Shown in pieces: positions 47,176 through 58,551 of a stretch of 64,000 nucleotides of DNA (its first letter is position 1; every line of letters begins with the position of its first letter). Under the pieces are notes generated by a model. The model was not told the origin of the DNA, did not search any database, and worked only from the letters and a program-made list of their open reading frames with translations. The stretch covers positions 8,515,188-8,579,187 of the forward strand of contig CM067548.1 of NCBI GenBank assembly GCA_034509755.1, read 5' to 3'. This DNA is from Anisodus tanguticus (lineage: Eukaryota > Streptophyta > Magnoliopsida > Solanales > Solanaceae). The translations under genes and the position numbers were made by a program.

Positions 47176-48435
47176 TCTATGCTAACTAGAGAAGGGGCAT
47201 GCCTTTCCTATCACCAGAAATGCATGCTTGTTCAACCAGTTACTAATCAAGAAATTATACTTGATGTAAAAGACATGTCAAATGATAAGGCCCCAGGAGT
47301 GCATGAATTTTCCATTGACTTCTCTATTAAACATTGGGATATTGTAAAGCAGGATGTCTTCATGGCTGTCAAGGAATTCTTTCTATCTGGAAAGATCTTA
47401 AAGTCCTTTAGCTTAACTGTTGTTACACTAGTGCCAAAACTTGTGTCTCCTACATTGTTTAAAGACTATAGATTCATAGCATGCTGCAATACCATTTATA
47501 AAATTATGACTAAAGTATTAACCAATAGAATAAAAGGTGTGATCAGTACCATTGTGAGCCCCTCTCAATCTGCTTTATGAGGGTAGAAGTATAATAGATA
47601 ATATACTCTTCAGTCAGGAAGTGTTTAAGTAGTATACTAGAAAGGGTCTATCCCCCACGCGTGTCATGAATGTGGACCTTAGGAAGGCATATGATTTCAT
47701 TGAGTGATGTTTTCTCAGAAGTATGTTAGCTGATCTTTGATTCCCCTACCAATTCATACAATGGGTTATGGAATGCATCGCATCTGTCTCATATTCTTTG
47801 GTACTCAATGGGGGACTTACTCAACCATTACAACGCAAGAGAGGGATCAGACAAGGTGATCCAACGTCAGTCTACTTGTTTGTTATAGCTATGAAGTATC
47901 TTCAAAGAGAACTAAATGTGGTTGCCACTGACAAGAACTTTAAATTCCATCCAAGGTGCAAGAAATTAGGGGTAATGCACATCTGTTTTGCTGATAATCT
48001 CTTGATGTTCTGTAAAGCCGATTTTCCATCTATATAGCTACTTCAGGAGGCTTTCTTTGGATTTTCTGCTGCCTTCAGGCCTTCAAGCTAATATAGACAA
48101 GAGTTCTATTTATATGTATGGGATCAAACCTCCACTGGAACTGAAAATGCTTAGCACCCTGGGTGTTTTGTGAAGAATAACTTCCTTTCAAGTACCTTGG
48201 TGTGCCTTTATCCTCCAAAAAATTGACTATTACTCAATGTCTCCCTTTGGTGAAAAAGATTACTGCAAGAATCAAATGTTGGTCTTCTAAGCTACTAACT
48301 TATGCTGGAAGGCTCCAACTTATCAAATCAGTTGTTTTTGGCATTCAAACATATTGGGCACAGATTTTCCTCTTGCCTAAGAGAATTATGATGCTTATTG
48401 ATAGTGTTTGCAGGACTTCCATGTGGACATGAGAT
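47176..48435 (+). pseudogene. LINE ORF2: reverse transcriptase palm
   Basis: 47161-47580 contains VKDMSNDKAPGVHEFSIDFS, LVPKLVSPTLFKDYRFIACC and NRIKGVISTIVSPSQSA. 47640-47700 has MNVDLRKAYDFIE. 47768-48037 has LQRKRGIRQGDPTSVYLFVI and the catalytic site as HICFADNLLMF, where FADD is usual: the second aspartate is asparagine. 48202-48432 continues with KCWSSKLLTYAGRLQLIKSV. Stops separate each piece. It is the target-primed polymerase of an L1-type LINE. Confidence 0.9.
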
Positions 48436-48548
48436 TTTAGTGTATAAAAAACACTGGTCTCATGGGCTAAAACTTGTTTAACTAAGACAGTAGGGGGCTG
48501 AATATCATGAATTTATGCAACTGGAATAAAGCTGCAATTAATTAGCAA

Positions 48549-49503
48549 TTGTGGGTTGTCTCTGAGAAAAAACATCTCGTATGGATCAGGTGGATCCACA
48601 TATATTACATGAAAAATGAGCCTGTGGAATTCTGCCCCATCCCTAGTTCTGCTACTTGGGTGGTTAGGAAAATTATACAGGCAAGGAATTTTATACTACA
48701 AGCACCTTCTATTCAGGGGAATCTGCAAACTAGATTTGATGATGTGATGGACAAGGGAAATTTCTATATTAGGAAGATGTATGTTGGAATGCTCCCCCAG
48801 CTTCCCAAAGCCCCCTGGAAGAGCATCACCTTACACCATAATGTTCATCCTAGACATAAATTCATAGTATGGTTGGCACTGATGAGAAGGTTGGCTACAA
48901 TTGACAGGCTGCTGAAATTTAGCATCCATGTGGATCTAACTTGTGTATTTTGTGGCTCCACTGTTGAAACACTCAACCATCTATTCTTTGAATGCAACAC
49001 TACCAAAGCTCTCTGGCAGAGGATACTACTGTGGTTGGGGTTTCAAAGTAACATTAGAGACTGGACTAAAGAGTTACAATGGGTAATCAAATGTACAAGG
49101 AGGAAAATTGGACAAGAGGCTATTGTATGTTGCATCTTTGTTATGCTGATTTATATTATCTGGAGAGAGAGAAACCATATCAGGTTTCAACAGGGCAAGT
49201 ACCAAGCTGATAGAGTATGCAGAGAGCTTGCATTGCATATCCATATCAGAGGCAGAGAACTGAAGAGGTGGCAACACCAAGCTAAACTCCAATCCTTAAT
49301 GCTGCTGCTGCACTTTAGTCACTCTTGTTTAGATTTACTTTATCTATGCACTGTTGTTGTTATTTGCTTTTTATGGTAGACGTGTAGTTAGGTTCCTTTT
49401 ATAAGTTTTGAGCCTGTATTTTGGCATTTTGAGAGACAGGTGGTCAGCTCCTGTTTGGCTTTGTAATTAGCATTTTTGGTCAATAAAATCATTTATTTTT
49501 AAA
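48549..49503 (+). pseudogene. LINE ORF2 C-terminus (zf-RVT) and 3' UTR
   Basis: 48549-49379 is one open stretch of 276 codons. APWKSITLHHNVHPRHKFIV and LTCVFCGSTVETLNHLFFEC, with the CxxC...H...C pattern, are the zf-RVT domain found at the end of plant LINE RTs. WRERNHIRFQQGKYQADRVC follows. The frame closes at 49379. The 3' UTR contains aataaa near 49482 and ends in a short A tract at 49500-49503 next to the target duplication. This is the best-preserved part of the LINE. Confidence 0.9.
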
Positions 49504-49518
49504 AAATCCCATATGGAA

Positions 49519-50400
49519 AAGAGTGTAATAATAATAATTAATGTAAAAATTGATAATAGGATTTCCTAATAAATGAATTCATAAAAATATAATTTTTAGT
49601 TTTGCCTAAACATCCCAAATTTACTTGGAAATTTTCATGCGGAATTAACAGTTGATTTCTATGGTAAAAATCTGCAGGAAAATTCTTCCTTTCCACTAAT
49701 TTATACCAAATATTTCTTGCGAATTTATCATATTTCTTGAGGAAATATTTGCAAGTAATTTCATGCGAATTCAAAATTCCCATATAACTTATCTGGTTAA
49801 TTTAAATTTGCACATAATAATTGCCCACGAAGGTATTTTCATCGATTTTTTTTGCAAGAAAATTCCTAAGAAACTAAATTACCTGCGGATTTTCCTATAT
49901 AATCCCCAAAATCCTCATGTAATATGTATTTTCCTAGTAATAGTACTTTCTTATTTTTTTTGTTATCCGCATGTTCTAACTTAGAGGGTTTACCAAATGG
50001 GTAGTAGCTCGTCAGGTCCCCTATCGCGGTCTAAGAGTTAGATTTGGATCGTAACAAGAATGACTCAGTTGGTTCGCTTGATGAAAGTTAAGACATCGGG
50101 TGCTAGTCACGCGTGCTACAATTTTGGGGCTGGACAATGCTTCCTAGGGGTGTTTTTGTCCTAGTATAGATTTTTATTCCAATTAAAATATGTTTATTTT
50201 GCATAATGTTGGGTCAGGTCTGAATTTTCCTTTTCCTTTCCCTTTCCCGATCCCAGTACCTACTACCTACCACGGCCCTCTAAATAAAAAAATAAAATAG
50301 ATTTTAACTTTATATATAATAGAAAAAGACAGCATTAACCAATTGTTATAAAGGGAGCAGTTGGGCAGAGAGCTGAAAGGCACACAAAAAAACTAGTACT
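49519..50400 (+). promoter_or_regulatory. Upstream region of beta-glucosidase gene
   Basis: No gene is seen. TATA-like sequences are tatatataat (50311-50320) and ttataaag (50346-50353), which place transcription start roughly 20-60 bases before ATG 50401. Between 49600 and 49900 there are repeated 'gaaatttttcatgcg/gcgaattt'-type motifs with short palindromes, possibly a decayed small transposon. The LINE ends only about 880 bases upstream of the ATG. Confidence 0.5.
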
Positions 50401-52125
50401 ATGAAACTCCAGGACTTGTGCAATCTTGTAACACAGCTTGTTTTAGTGCTGCTGCTATCTTCATCATCATCAGTTCTTGTCTTTGGCCTTGAAAACTATA
50501 GCAGAGTCGACTTCCCATCTAATTTCGTTTTTGGTTCTGGAACTTCTGCCTACCAAGTTAGTTTCAACTTTCCTCTTAATTCCCCTTCATCATTTGATAT
50601 ATGTTCTTACAAGATAGGTGAGTGTTTGTGGTGAAGGGGAGGGTTTTCGTTACTTCATAATTAGACGTAGCTAGAATTTATTTAACTTATATATATACAC
50701 AGATGTGGCAGTAAAATATTTACAGCACTATCAGTTTATTGGTTGTTGTGATTTCATGTAATTGTCATAATTGCTTTAGAACGAGATATTTAATGAACGT
50801 GTTTAGTATGCCAATTCTAGCTAAGGTTGTGAAATATTTAACACTAGCTAGTGATGATTTTTCCAAAAAAGGTAGAGGGCGCAGCATTTGAAGATGGAAG
50901 AACACCAAGCATTTGGGATATCTTTGCTCATGAGGGTTTGTTTCTTTATCATTTTTCCTGTCCTGTTCCTTTGTTTCCTCTACCATGTCTGGTTTTATAC
51001 CGTCCCACTCCCCCCTTTACAGCGGAGGTTTAGTGTGGTTGGATGTACGTTTAACCTCAATAAACATCAAATCACAATAATATATTCTTCAAATATTACC
51101 CTAAAAACTGTTAATTGTTTTGAGAATAGGCAACAGCACATATTGTTTTAGCTTACAATTAAACCTAGGGTGGTCAACTACAAACTAACCTACAGTCGAC
51201 ACTAACTACGGTTACATGTTTTTTCTAATTTTGTCTTCAATTATCCCCTACTTTGAGGTCGTGTAACAAAGTCATTTTACGTTGTATGAATTAAAACATC
51301 ATTTTGAACAATTTTAGTGATGATAAAAAGAAAAGGAAGGAATCGTGACCTTGCCACAGACAATTTTTTTGGGACGAAGAGAAAACCAAAACTAAAATGA
51401 TATTGTTGTCAGAAGTGTATCCTAGCATCATAAAGAAAACAAATACTTTGTGATATTCAAAATTTGATGGAAAATAAATATATTTTGCAAATCCAGTGAA
51501 ATCCGTGCAATAAACACAAAATTTGGTAAGTGATAAAATTTTACTTTTAAATCTAAAAATATACTCTCTCCGTTCCATAATAAGTGATGTTTTTAGCTTA
51601 TGCACGCTTTTTAAGAAATTGTTCACTCCTAGAATATTATGAGTATTTTTTACTAACTTACCCTTAATTAATCTCTAGAAAATAAAAGTTATTTAATGAT
51701 TCTTGATTATGTAAATAAGGGTAACTTTGGAAGAATAATGTCAATTTCTTCGTGAAATCCTAAAGCACCACTTATTTTGAAATAACTGAAAAGTTTAAAA
51801 CACCACTTATTATGGAACGGAGGAAGTATGATAACTTAATATATTAAATTTTACTATTAGTTGAATTCAAATTTTATATGTAACGACCCTTTTTATATCA
51901 AGCAAGCAACGTCACCAGATGTTAAAATATCAACATCAGGCGTCATTTCATATGTATTTATAGTCTATAATAGTTCGTAACATATCTACTATTTATTTAA
52001 TTATTATAACTTCATTATGGAGATGGTGAGCAACTTCTACAATCATAACACTACCTTATTCATTGTTAGGTTATTATGACGGAGCCACAGGAGACATAGC
52101 ATGCGATGTATACCACAAATATAAG
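50401..52125 (+). CDS. GH1 beta-glucosidase, exons 1-3 only (5' part)
   Basis: Exons are 50401-50556, 50872-50935 and 52070-52125, all with GT/AG introns and matching phases (0, 1, 0), giving 92 codons. Exon 1 has a hydrophobic signal-peptide-like start, then SRVDFPSNFVFGSGTSAYQ. Exon 2 gives VEGAAFEDGRTPSIWDIFAH, the start of the GH1 barrel. Exon 3 gives YYDGATGDIACDVYHKYK. GH1 enzymes cleave beta-glucosides of hormones, monolignols or defence compounds, usually in cell wall, ER or vacuole. Complete family members have about 500 residues and 11-13 exons. Exon 4 (expected EDVKLM...) and all catalytic residues are absent from the window. It is either a truncated pseudogene or a gene with a very long intron 3. 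It resembles the BGLU11-like group. Confidence 0.8.
51564..51826. mobile_element. Stowaway MITE in intron 2 of the beta-glucosidase
   Basis: Near-perfect terminal inverted repeats (ctctctccgttccataataa and, inward from the right, cttcctccgttccataataa) are flanked by TA on both sides. The length is 263 bp. No coding potential. Confidence 0.9.
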
Positions 52126-52278
52126 GTATGGATCGATCTTACTTAATGTTAGTTCAGATCGTATTAATTTTTGAAACTTTCTGCACATCCAACGACTTGA
52201 GAAGGACCTATTTATTTTACCGGGTTCTTACGCTATTGTTTTCAAAACTAAAAATGCACAATACCTAAAGAGTCGTTT

Positions 52279-53366
52279 TGTTGGGATTGAAATAACAGGA
52301 CATCGTGCGAAAGTTAATAAAAAACTTTGAACGACGATAATAAAGAAAAGTTATAAAAGGACTCATAATATATTAAACTGGATTGGTTCATTGACCTACA
52401 TATGATTGATATAAAAAAATATAAACTATTGAGAGAATAATCTCCCCCTAAATAAAACTTCTTTTGAAGACTACATTGTGAATGATATTGTGTTATATAT
52501 AGATATCGAAAAAATTTCCTCCAAAACAAGAAATAGCCAAATATGGAAGATATTTATATTTTTCTTTCGAGAAAAGTAAAAGAAATTATAATAATACTTT
52601 GACTTTTAAAAAAAAAACAAGTATGGTAAGAAAATTAGGGCAAAACCCTAACAATTCTGCCCTTGTGCTGAATATATTTTCTGGGAAAATAATCTTCATC
52701 GCAACTATTGTCATGGTTAAAAATATTATGGATTAAAAATAGTTTTAAAATATTTTGTTTTTATTTTTAAAAATGCAACAACGTGAATGTTGAAATATGG
52801 CTAAAAGTTCTTTTCCACATGTAGCACATCAGACTTTTTTTTTTCTTATGTGATAAAAATCTTCATTATTCTCAATAAGTTGCAGCTTAATATGAATCTG
52901 CTTTATAACTATCTTCAACCTAGTTGAACCGTTAGCTTTTATACCACTTGTTGGGATCGAAATAATAGGGTGTCGTGCGAAAGTTAACAAAGAAACCTTG
53001 AACGACGATTATAAATAGAAATTATAAAAGACTCATAATATATTAAATTGGATTGGTCAATTGACCTACATATGACTGATATAAAAAAGAGTATAAAACT
53101 ATTAACAGAATAATCTCCCCATAAACAAAACTTCTTTTGAGGACGTACTACATTGTGGATAATATTGTGTTATTGATGTGGGAATGAGATCTTCAATTTA
53201 TAGATGTTCAAAACTTTTCCTCTAAAACAAGGATTGGCCAAATATGAAAAAAATTATATTCTCCTTTCAAGAAAAGTAAAAGCAATTATGGTAATACTTT
53301 GAATTTCCTTTAATAGAAAAATAAAAATCAAAGATGGTAAAAAAAATCAAGACAAAAACCCTAACA
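52279..53366 (-). mobile_element. TRIM (miniature LTR retrotransposon)
   Basis: Two direct repeats are present: 52279-52653 and 52949-53366. Both start tgttgggat and end ccctaaca, with TG...CA-type ends. Between them lie only about 295 bases. On the minus strand the sequence next to the right-hand repeat reads TGGTATAAAAGC (52935-52946), two changes from the tRNA-iMet primer site, so the element points to the minus strand. 'aagggcag' near 52660 may be the polypurine tract. A clear target duplication was not found. It encodes nothing and lies 154 bases after exon 3. Confidence 0.75.
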
Positions 53367-53889
53367 ATTTGGTTGTTGGTTAGAATTATGTAGATATTAG
53401 CAATGTACTAATTAGTTATGTAGGGATTAATTATACAGGGTTTAGTTATTCATTTATTAGTTATTCCATATTTTATCCTAAAAAAATAATACATAAATTT
53501 TCTCATAAATTATATATGTATTAGTTATGCCAGACTGTAAGTTAGTACCCAAACATCATATTTGGTGTACTGAATTCTATACATAGCAACTAACATTCTA
53601 TCGAACATGGTACTAATTATGTTGATTTTAATACATGAATAATTCACTTCCTAACCAGCAAGAAAATGACCCCTAAAACCACACGATATTTATGTGAAAA
53701 AACATAACTCAAAAGGTGTAAAAGAACCACGACTCACAACCCCTGTGGAATTTCACTCAAATTTCACTAAACGAAGGGCCAAATTACAAACTCTTGTAAC
53801 CTAATAGACTGTCCCTAGCCCATTCAATGCCTATAATCACTCAATTGCAGCAACCCCCTCAACCTTACTCTAATTTGAAACTAAAAAAT
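53367..53889. other. No gene seen; AT-rich
   Basis: No exon-like match to the continuation of the beta-glucosidase and no terminal repeats. Short motifs such as 'tagttatgta' recur, possibly a decayed MITE. Confidence 0.4.
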
Positions 53890-56383
53890 TGTCACACCAC
53901 AATCTTGGGGGGTGGCGGTACCCGGCGCCTAGATGGCCCAAGCGAACCACCTAGATATCATCACATGAACACACAATAATCTGAGCCGACAAGGCCACAT
54001 AATAGCAATTGTAACATACTAGCATGCAGTCCTGCACACCGCAAATACCAACCTAGAAAATGTATACACCTAAGGAAGACAAGTTCATACCGAACAATTG
54101 TGCAACATGGAACTTGTCTACAAATCCTCTAGAAGATTGTCAACACAAAACATAAGTCGAGACAAGGCTCCAACATACCCAAGATATCAAAAGAAATATG
54201 TATAGGACCCGACTCGACAATACTTCATAAAGAAGTGGAGCTCACCAACAACGGTGATATCTACCCATGAACTATGGGAGCGAGTCCTTCCTCGCCTTCC
54301 AGTACCTGCGCGGCATGAAACATTGTGTCTTAGGCAAAGGGACATCAGTATAAATAATGTACTGAATATGTAAGGGGAATAAATCTAATGACAAGGGCTG
54401 AAACTTAAAGTAGAATAAGTAGACGAGTAACAACAAGTATAGAAGAACTGACACTTACCTGTAAGTTGCATTCTATGAAAAAAATGCTTATCATCTACTC
54501 ACGAAAATATTACAACCGACTTAGATCTTATCTACTTACAAAACCAAACTCGATCTCGTAAATACGATCTGTTTAGAGCAATAAATAGGTCTCGTAGACC
54601 AACAAGTAGGCCCCGATGGCCATCAAATAAGCCTCGCGGCTAGAAAATAAGCCTGAAGGCTAGCAAATAGACAGCGAGGGCCAACATGTCGCAGTCCTCA
54701 ACTCAACTAACTATGTGTGCGTTAACTCATTCAACTTAAGTCCTCTTTTAAGGAATCATCATATGATATGTACAATTAACTACAAGTGATGTAACTAGAC
54801 TAGCTTGCCCTCTGAAACCGAACTAAGAATATGAATGCACAACTAGTGAAAGCATGCTACTTGTGCAATTAACAAATATGTATTCTGATCCTTATTTACA
54901 GTACCCCTCTTAGAGTGCTTATCTCATAAAGGACAACTAACAATCTTAATTACCATAGGGCTATCTCGTGTGCTATGACGTTTAATAGATATATAATAGT
55001 TTTGGATAGATTCAACTTAATGAACACAACTATCAACAAGACGATTCACCTACTATTTACTATACATATACCCTTATGCAATAGATCAAATGAAGGACTA
55101 TGGAACTTAAGAATAAACTTGTACTCATTGAGTTCTCAACCCAACTATTTACAACACAATAAACATTAGAACAACCATCAACTACAAGAGTAAAATACCT
55201 ATAATAATTATACTTTTTAACCTCGCTAGTCAAGTACGCTTTATATTGAGTCATGCCAATTAAAATATAGGAGAGCCATTACATACCTTATATCGATAGC
55301 TCCCGAGCTCCCGAACACTCTATGAATGATAATCTACATTATATGAATGACTTGTAATAAAGATCGATTAGATAGCTAAATGAAATCTTCACTTAGACAT
55401 TTTGACAAACACCTTGTGAGCATAAGTTCTTAAACTTCTTAACCATGGAAACCTATAGATATATCAACACAACAACTTTGATAATTCCTTTCCTTAGCTT
55501 CATAATAGATACTAACAAGATTCCACACTTATACCAATACATAACCTCAACAAAACAGCTCCAACAATAATACACAATACAACTCTACGATTCTAGACTA
55601 TCGTCTTGTTAGTTTTTTTAGCAATCGATTATCTAAGAGTTTATACAACTCATACATAATAAGAGGGAAATTCTCACCTTCAACACTTAGTTCCAGCCTT
55701 GGAGCACAGCCTCGTTGCTTGGGGAACTCCACAACAACAGTGGCAACAAGAAGAATGAAAGCAGAACCAGTATCACGATCTTTCCAATGATAGATTCATG
55801 TAATATACTTCGAGATTTTCACTTGGAAGCCATGGGAACTCTTTATAGAGCCATTGAGAGCATTTAGGGCTTGGAAATTGGTACCAAGTGAAGTAAGGGT
55901 CGAGTTGGGCATTTAAAAAAAAATCCCACCGCCTCATTTTTGTCACCCTAGCTCACTGAGCGAATCCCAAGGCGAGCAACAACCTTGCTATGGAGCTCGC
56001 TCAGTGAGCTACCTTGGCCAATTTTCCAACAGTTGCACAGTTCGATGAAAATGTAAATATATTTCAACTCTGATATCGTATCGACAAATGGTTTGTTGCA
56101 TTGGAAAGAGGACACCATGAACTGGAACTTAGATAGGCTATGCACCCCATAGTAATGTATACACCATCAAATATATCTCTTCCAAGTTGATCCAAAATTC
56201 AGCATGCCATTCCCCGAGTTTCGATGAACTTAACTTTCTTTGATTGTTCGACCCTGAATTCTAAGAAAACTTTCATAGCACATATTTAAACTTATTTTCA
56301 TCAAAATATGAGATCTTAGCCTCACCGAGATCTATGTTACTTTATTTACAAAGCATAAGAGGTCATAAATACGGGGTGTAACA
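53890..56383 (-). repeat. 3' LTR of gag-only element
   Basis: It starts tgtcacacca and ends ggggtgtaaca. A TATA box (minus TATAAAG) lies at 55841-55847. The frames in it (for example 54272-54454 and 55948-56145) recur in degraded form in the other LTR and are not genes. Confidence 0.9.
54584..54688. repeat. Array of short palindromes, about 20.5-bp period
   Basis: Five units start near 54584, 54605, 54626, 54646 and 54666. Each has a small palindromic core: ggtctcgtagacc, ggccccgatggcc, agcctcgcggct, agcctgaaggct, and a weaker last one. The linker between cores is (c)aaataa-like. Confidence 0.75.
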
Positions 56384-56399
56384 TCTTTCCCCCCTTTAA
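56384..56399 (-). other. Polypurine tract of gag-only element
   Basis: The minus strand reads CTTAAAGGGGGGAAAGA directly before the LTR start TGTTACACC, a textbook tract. Confidence 0.92.
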
Positions 56400-57148
56400 G
56401 AACATTGTCCTCGAATGTTGGCAAATATTATAACTCTTAAGATTTCTGAAAAATTTGACAAATTTTCTTCTGTATACAGGATTCTACACAGGGAAACACA
56501 ATATCAAAAAAACATCAATTGGCCTCACACGACCGCTTATACTTATAAAAATCAAAGAAAGTTCAACCATAACTTACCATGATATCTTTTTGCTGACATC
56601 CAAGCTACATTCGTTAAGTTTGCTTCAGAAACATTGATTACATAGGGTACATGGTCCAACTTGATAAATCGAATATAATAGAGGGATTATATTTCATAAA
56701 TACTAATAGAAAGTTAGAATCTAGTAGAGTGATTCTTAGGCTCCATGACCTACTTAACGACCTTACTTATCCATAGATACACAATATTAAAGTCAAGTAT
56801 ACGATTTAACTTATCGATGACTACGATCCATATGACCACTCGATTTAAATAATACAATTCACCTTAAGTAATGTTGTATAGCACATTACTAGTAATTCCA
56901 CGGGATGACTAATGGTATAATCAATCCTATATAATATCCCCCCCACCCGATCGTGCAATTACATATATCGTCTATATCTAATGAAATACCCTAATCCCGC
57001 AAATGATCCTATAGAATCCTTGTCTAAAGGTAAGATCTCAACAACTACATAACATGTAACAAGTAATTACTAGGCTTACAAATACGTAAATGTCTAATAC
57101 ATAAACAATTGACACACTTGTACTCTAGTCTCGACTAGCACCTAAGTT

Positions 57149-58361
57149 TTAGGCTCCATCCCTGCCCTTACAACGGTCTCTTCGGTTAAGCTTCGGGCAA
57201 TCCAGTATTTTGTGACCATGGTCCCCGCAACATAAGCACCCCTCTGAACGCATATGACATGGCCCGGCGTGCGGCCGACCACACTATCTAAAAAGTGGCC
57301 AAAGAGGACCCATCTGACCTGTATTACTCTGATTATGTGATTTTGATATTTGCGAACCCTGATTATGTATAGAACTCTGTGATGAGATAGCCTGCCTATA
57401 AGACTATGGCCCCTGGGTCTAAGAAGGAGTACTACCTGTTGGACCATATGAAGGCCTAGGATTATTCCAATCATGCTCTACTTGGCTGGCCGATCTAGCC
57501 CTCTTAGGTTGACTTTCGTCACCCGCCTCCATTTGTTGCCGCTTTCGATCTTCCAAATTTTGAGCATATGCTTGGATGCGAGAGATATCCATACCCACAT
57601 TCAAGGAGTCCGTAGTGCACTCATTAATCAGATCTGGCCCCAAATCGATGCACTCTATCACTCATTTAGACCACAATCGGAGGGGCGTACCTAGCCAGCG
57701 AATTAAACTGAAGACTATACTCTCATACACTTATATCACCTTGCTCTAAGAGTAGAAACTTATATTTCCTGGACCTCCGAAGTTCTACCGATACGTAATG
57801 CTATAGAAAAGCTTCAGAAAACTCTTTCCACACTGCTAATGTTGCATTCGACCCTCTGGACTATACCCACATCTCATAACATACAACCGCTACATCTCTT
57901 AGTCTATACGAAGCCAATTCCACTACTTCGGTATCTTTAGCATGTATTACCCGCAGTGTCATGTACATATGATCTAAGAAATTTTATAGATCTTTATTTG
58001 GATCAGATCCTGAAAATACTGGAGGATCCAAATTGATGAAATCCCGAACCCTCGCACTGACAACCCTATCATATGATCCAACACCTATACCCTGGTGCTG
58101 GGCCTGAGTGACCACCAATCGAGTCAGTAATCACACTACATTCCGCATATCCATGTCATCATCATAAGTCTAAAACGGAGGGGTTGGGGGCACTGGTTCC
58201 CTCATTTATTCTTCTAGGGCTGGCAGGTTCAATGGGTTCTGTGAGGGTATCACATCCACACTCTAAGCCTCACTCTCTCCCTCACTGATAGGTGTCACTC
58301 TGCCCTCATCAGCTAATGCTTTTCCCTTTTGGCTAGCTAAAGCTCTTCGGTTCACAAGCAT
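57149..58361 (-). pseudogene. Gag of TR-GAG-like element, broken
   Basis: It begins at ATG 58361 (MLVNRRALASQKGKALADEG). Readable with stops: RVRDFINLDPPVFSGSDPNK, EVVELASYRLRDVAVVCYEM, then 57661-57419 with LINECTTDSLNVGMDISRIQ, AYAQNLEDRKRQQMEAG. A CCHC knuckle at 57197-57238 (CLCCGDHGHKILDC) is intact, and its frame ends at 57149. This is the capsid-type gag of Tekay-like gypsy elements with a complete domain order. About ten in-frame stops show that it is inactive now. 56400-57148 is noncoding. Confidence 0.85.
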
Positions 58362-58535
58362 CGTTGCATCCAAAATAAGATAAAGGGTTAAGAATCCAAT
58401 TCCTTACACCTAAGCTCTATCGCACGATCTAAAATTAGAAAGAATGGTAACTCAATCCTACAATGTCCTGTAGCCTCCCGTCTATATATGTGGTGCACAA
58501 CACATTCATAAATAAGACTGTACTAGACACGACAT

Positions 58536-58547
58536 GCTCTGATACCA
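58536..58547 (-). other. Primer binding site, tRNA-iMet
   Basis: The plus strand reads gctctgatacca, exactly complementary to TGGTATCAGAGC, 4 bases from the LTR end at 58552. Confidence 0.95.
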
Positions 58548-58551
58548 AGTT

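Larger units (their letters stand above)
22318..49503 (+). mobile_element. LINE (L1-type), split by copia and hAT insertions
   Basis: The 5' flank aaattccatacggaa (22303-22317) and the 3' flank aaatcccatatggaa (49504-49518) differ at only two positions, as expected for an aged LINE target duplication. The right end has an aataaa signal (about 49482) and a short A-rich tail. Pieces in order are: ORF1 start (22390-22628), [copia A and everything in it], ORF1 remainder (44051-44700), endonuclease and RT start (44700-45703), [hAT element], RT (47176-48435), zf-RVT region to 49379, 3' UTR. Without the insertions it would be about 4.3 kb. Several stops were present before duplication, because the inverted copy shares at least one of them. 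Confidence 0.75.

Noticed and set aside
49600..49900. Short palindromes such as around 49729-49748 upstream of the beta-glucosidase
   Set aside because: Imperfect and AT-rich, no target duplication or defined ends; not enough to call an element or terminator.
49990..50150. tRNA-like phrase 'ctcagttggttcgcttgatgaaag'
   Set aside because: Lacks a box B and a matching acceptor; not supportable as a tRNA or SINE.
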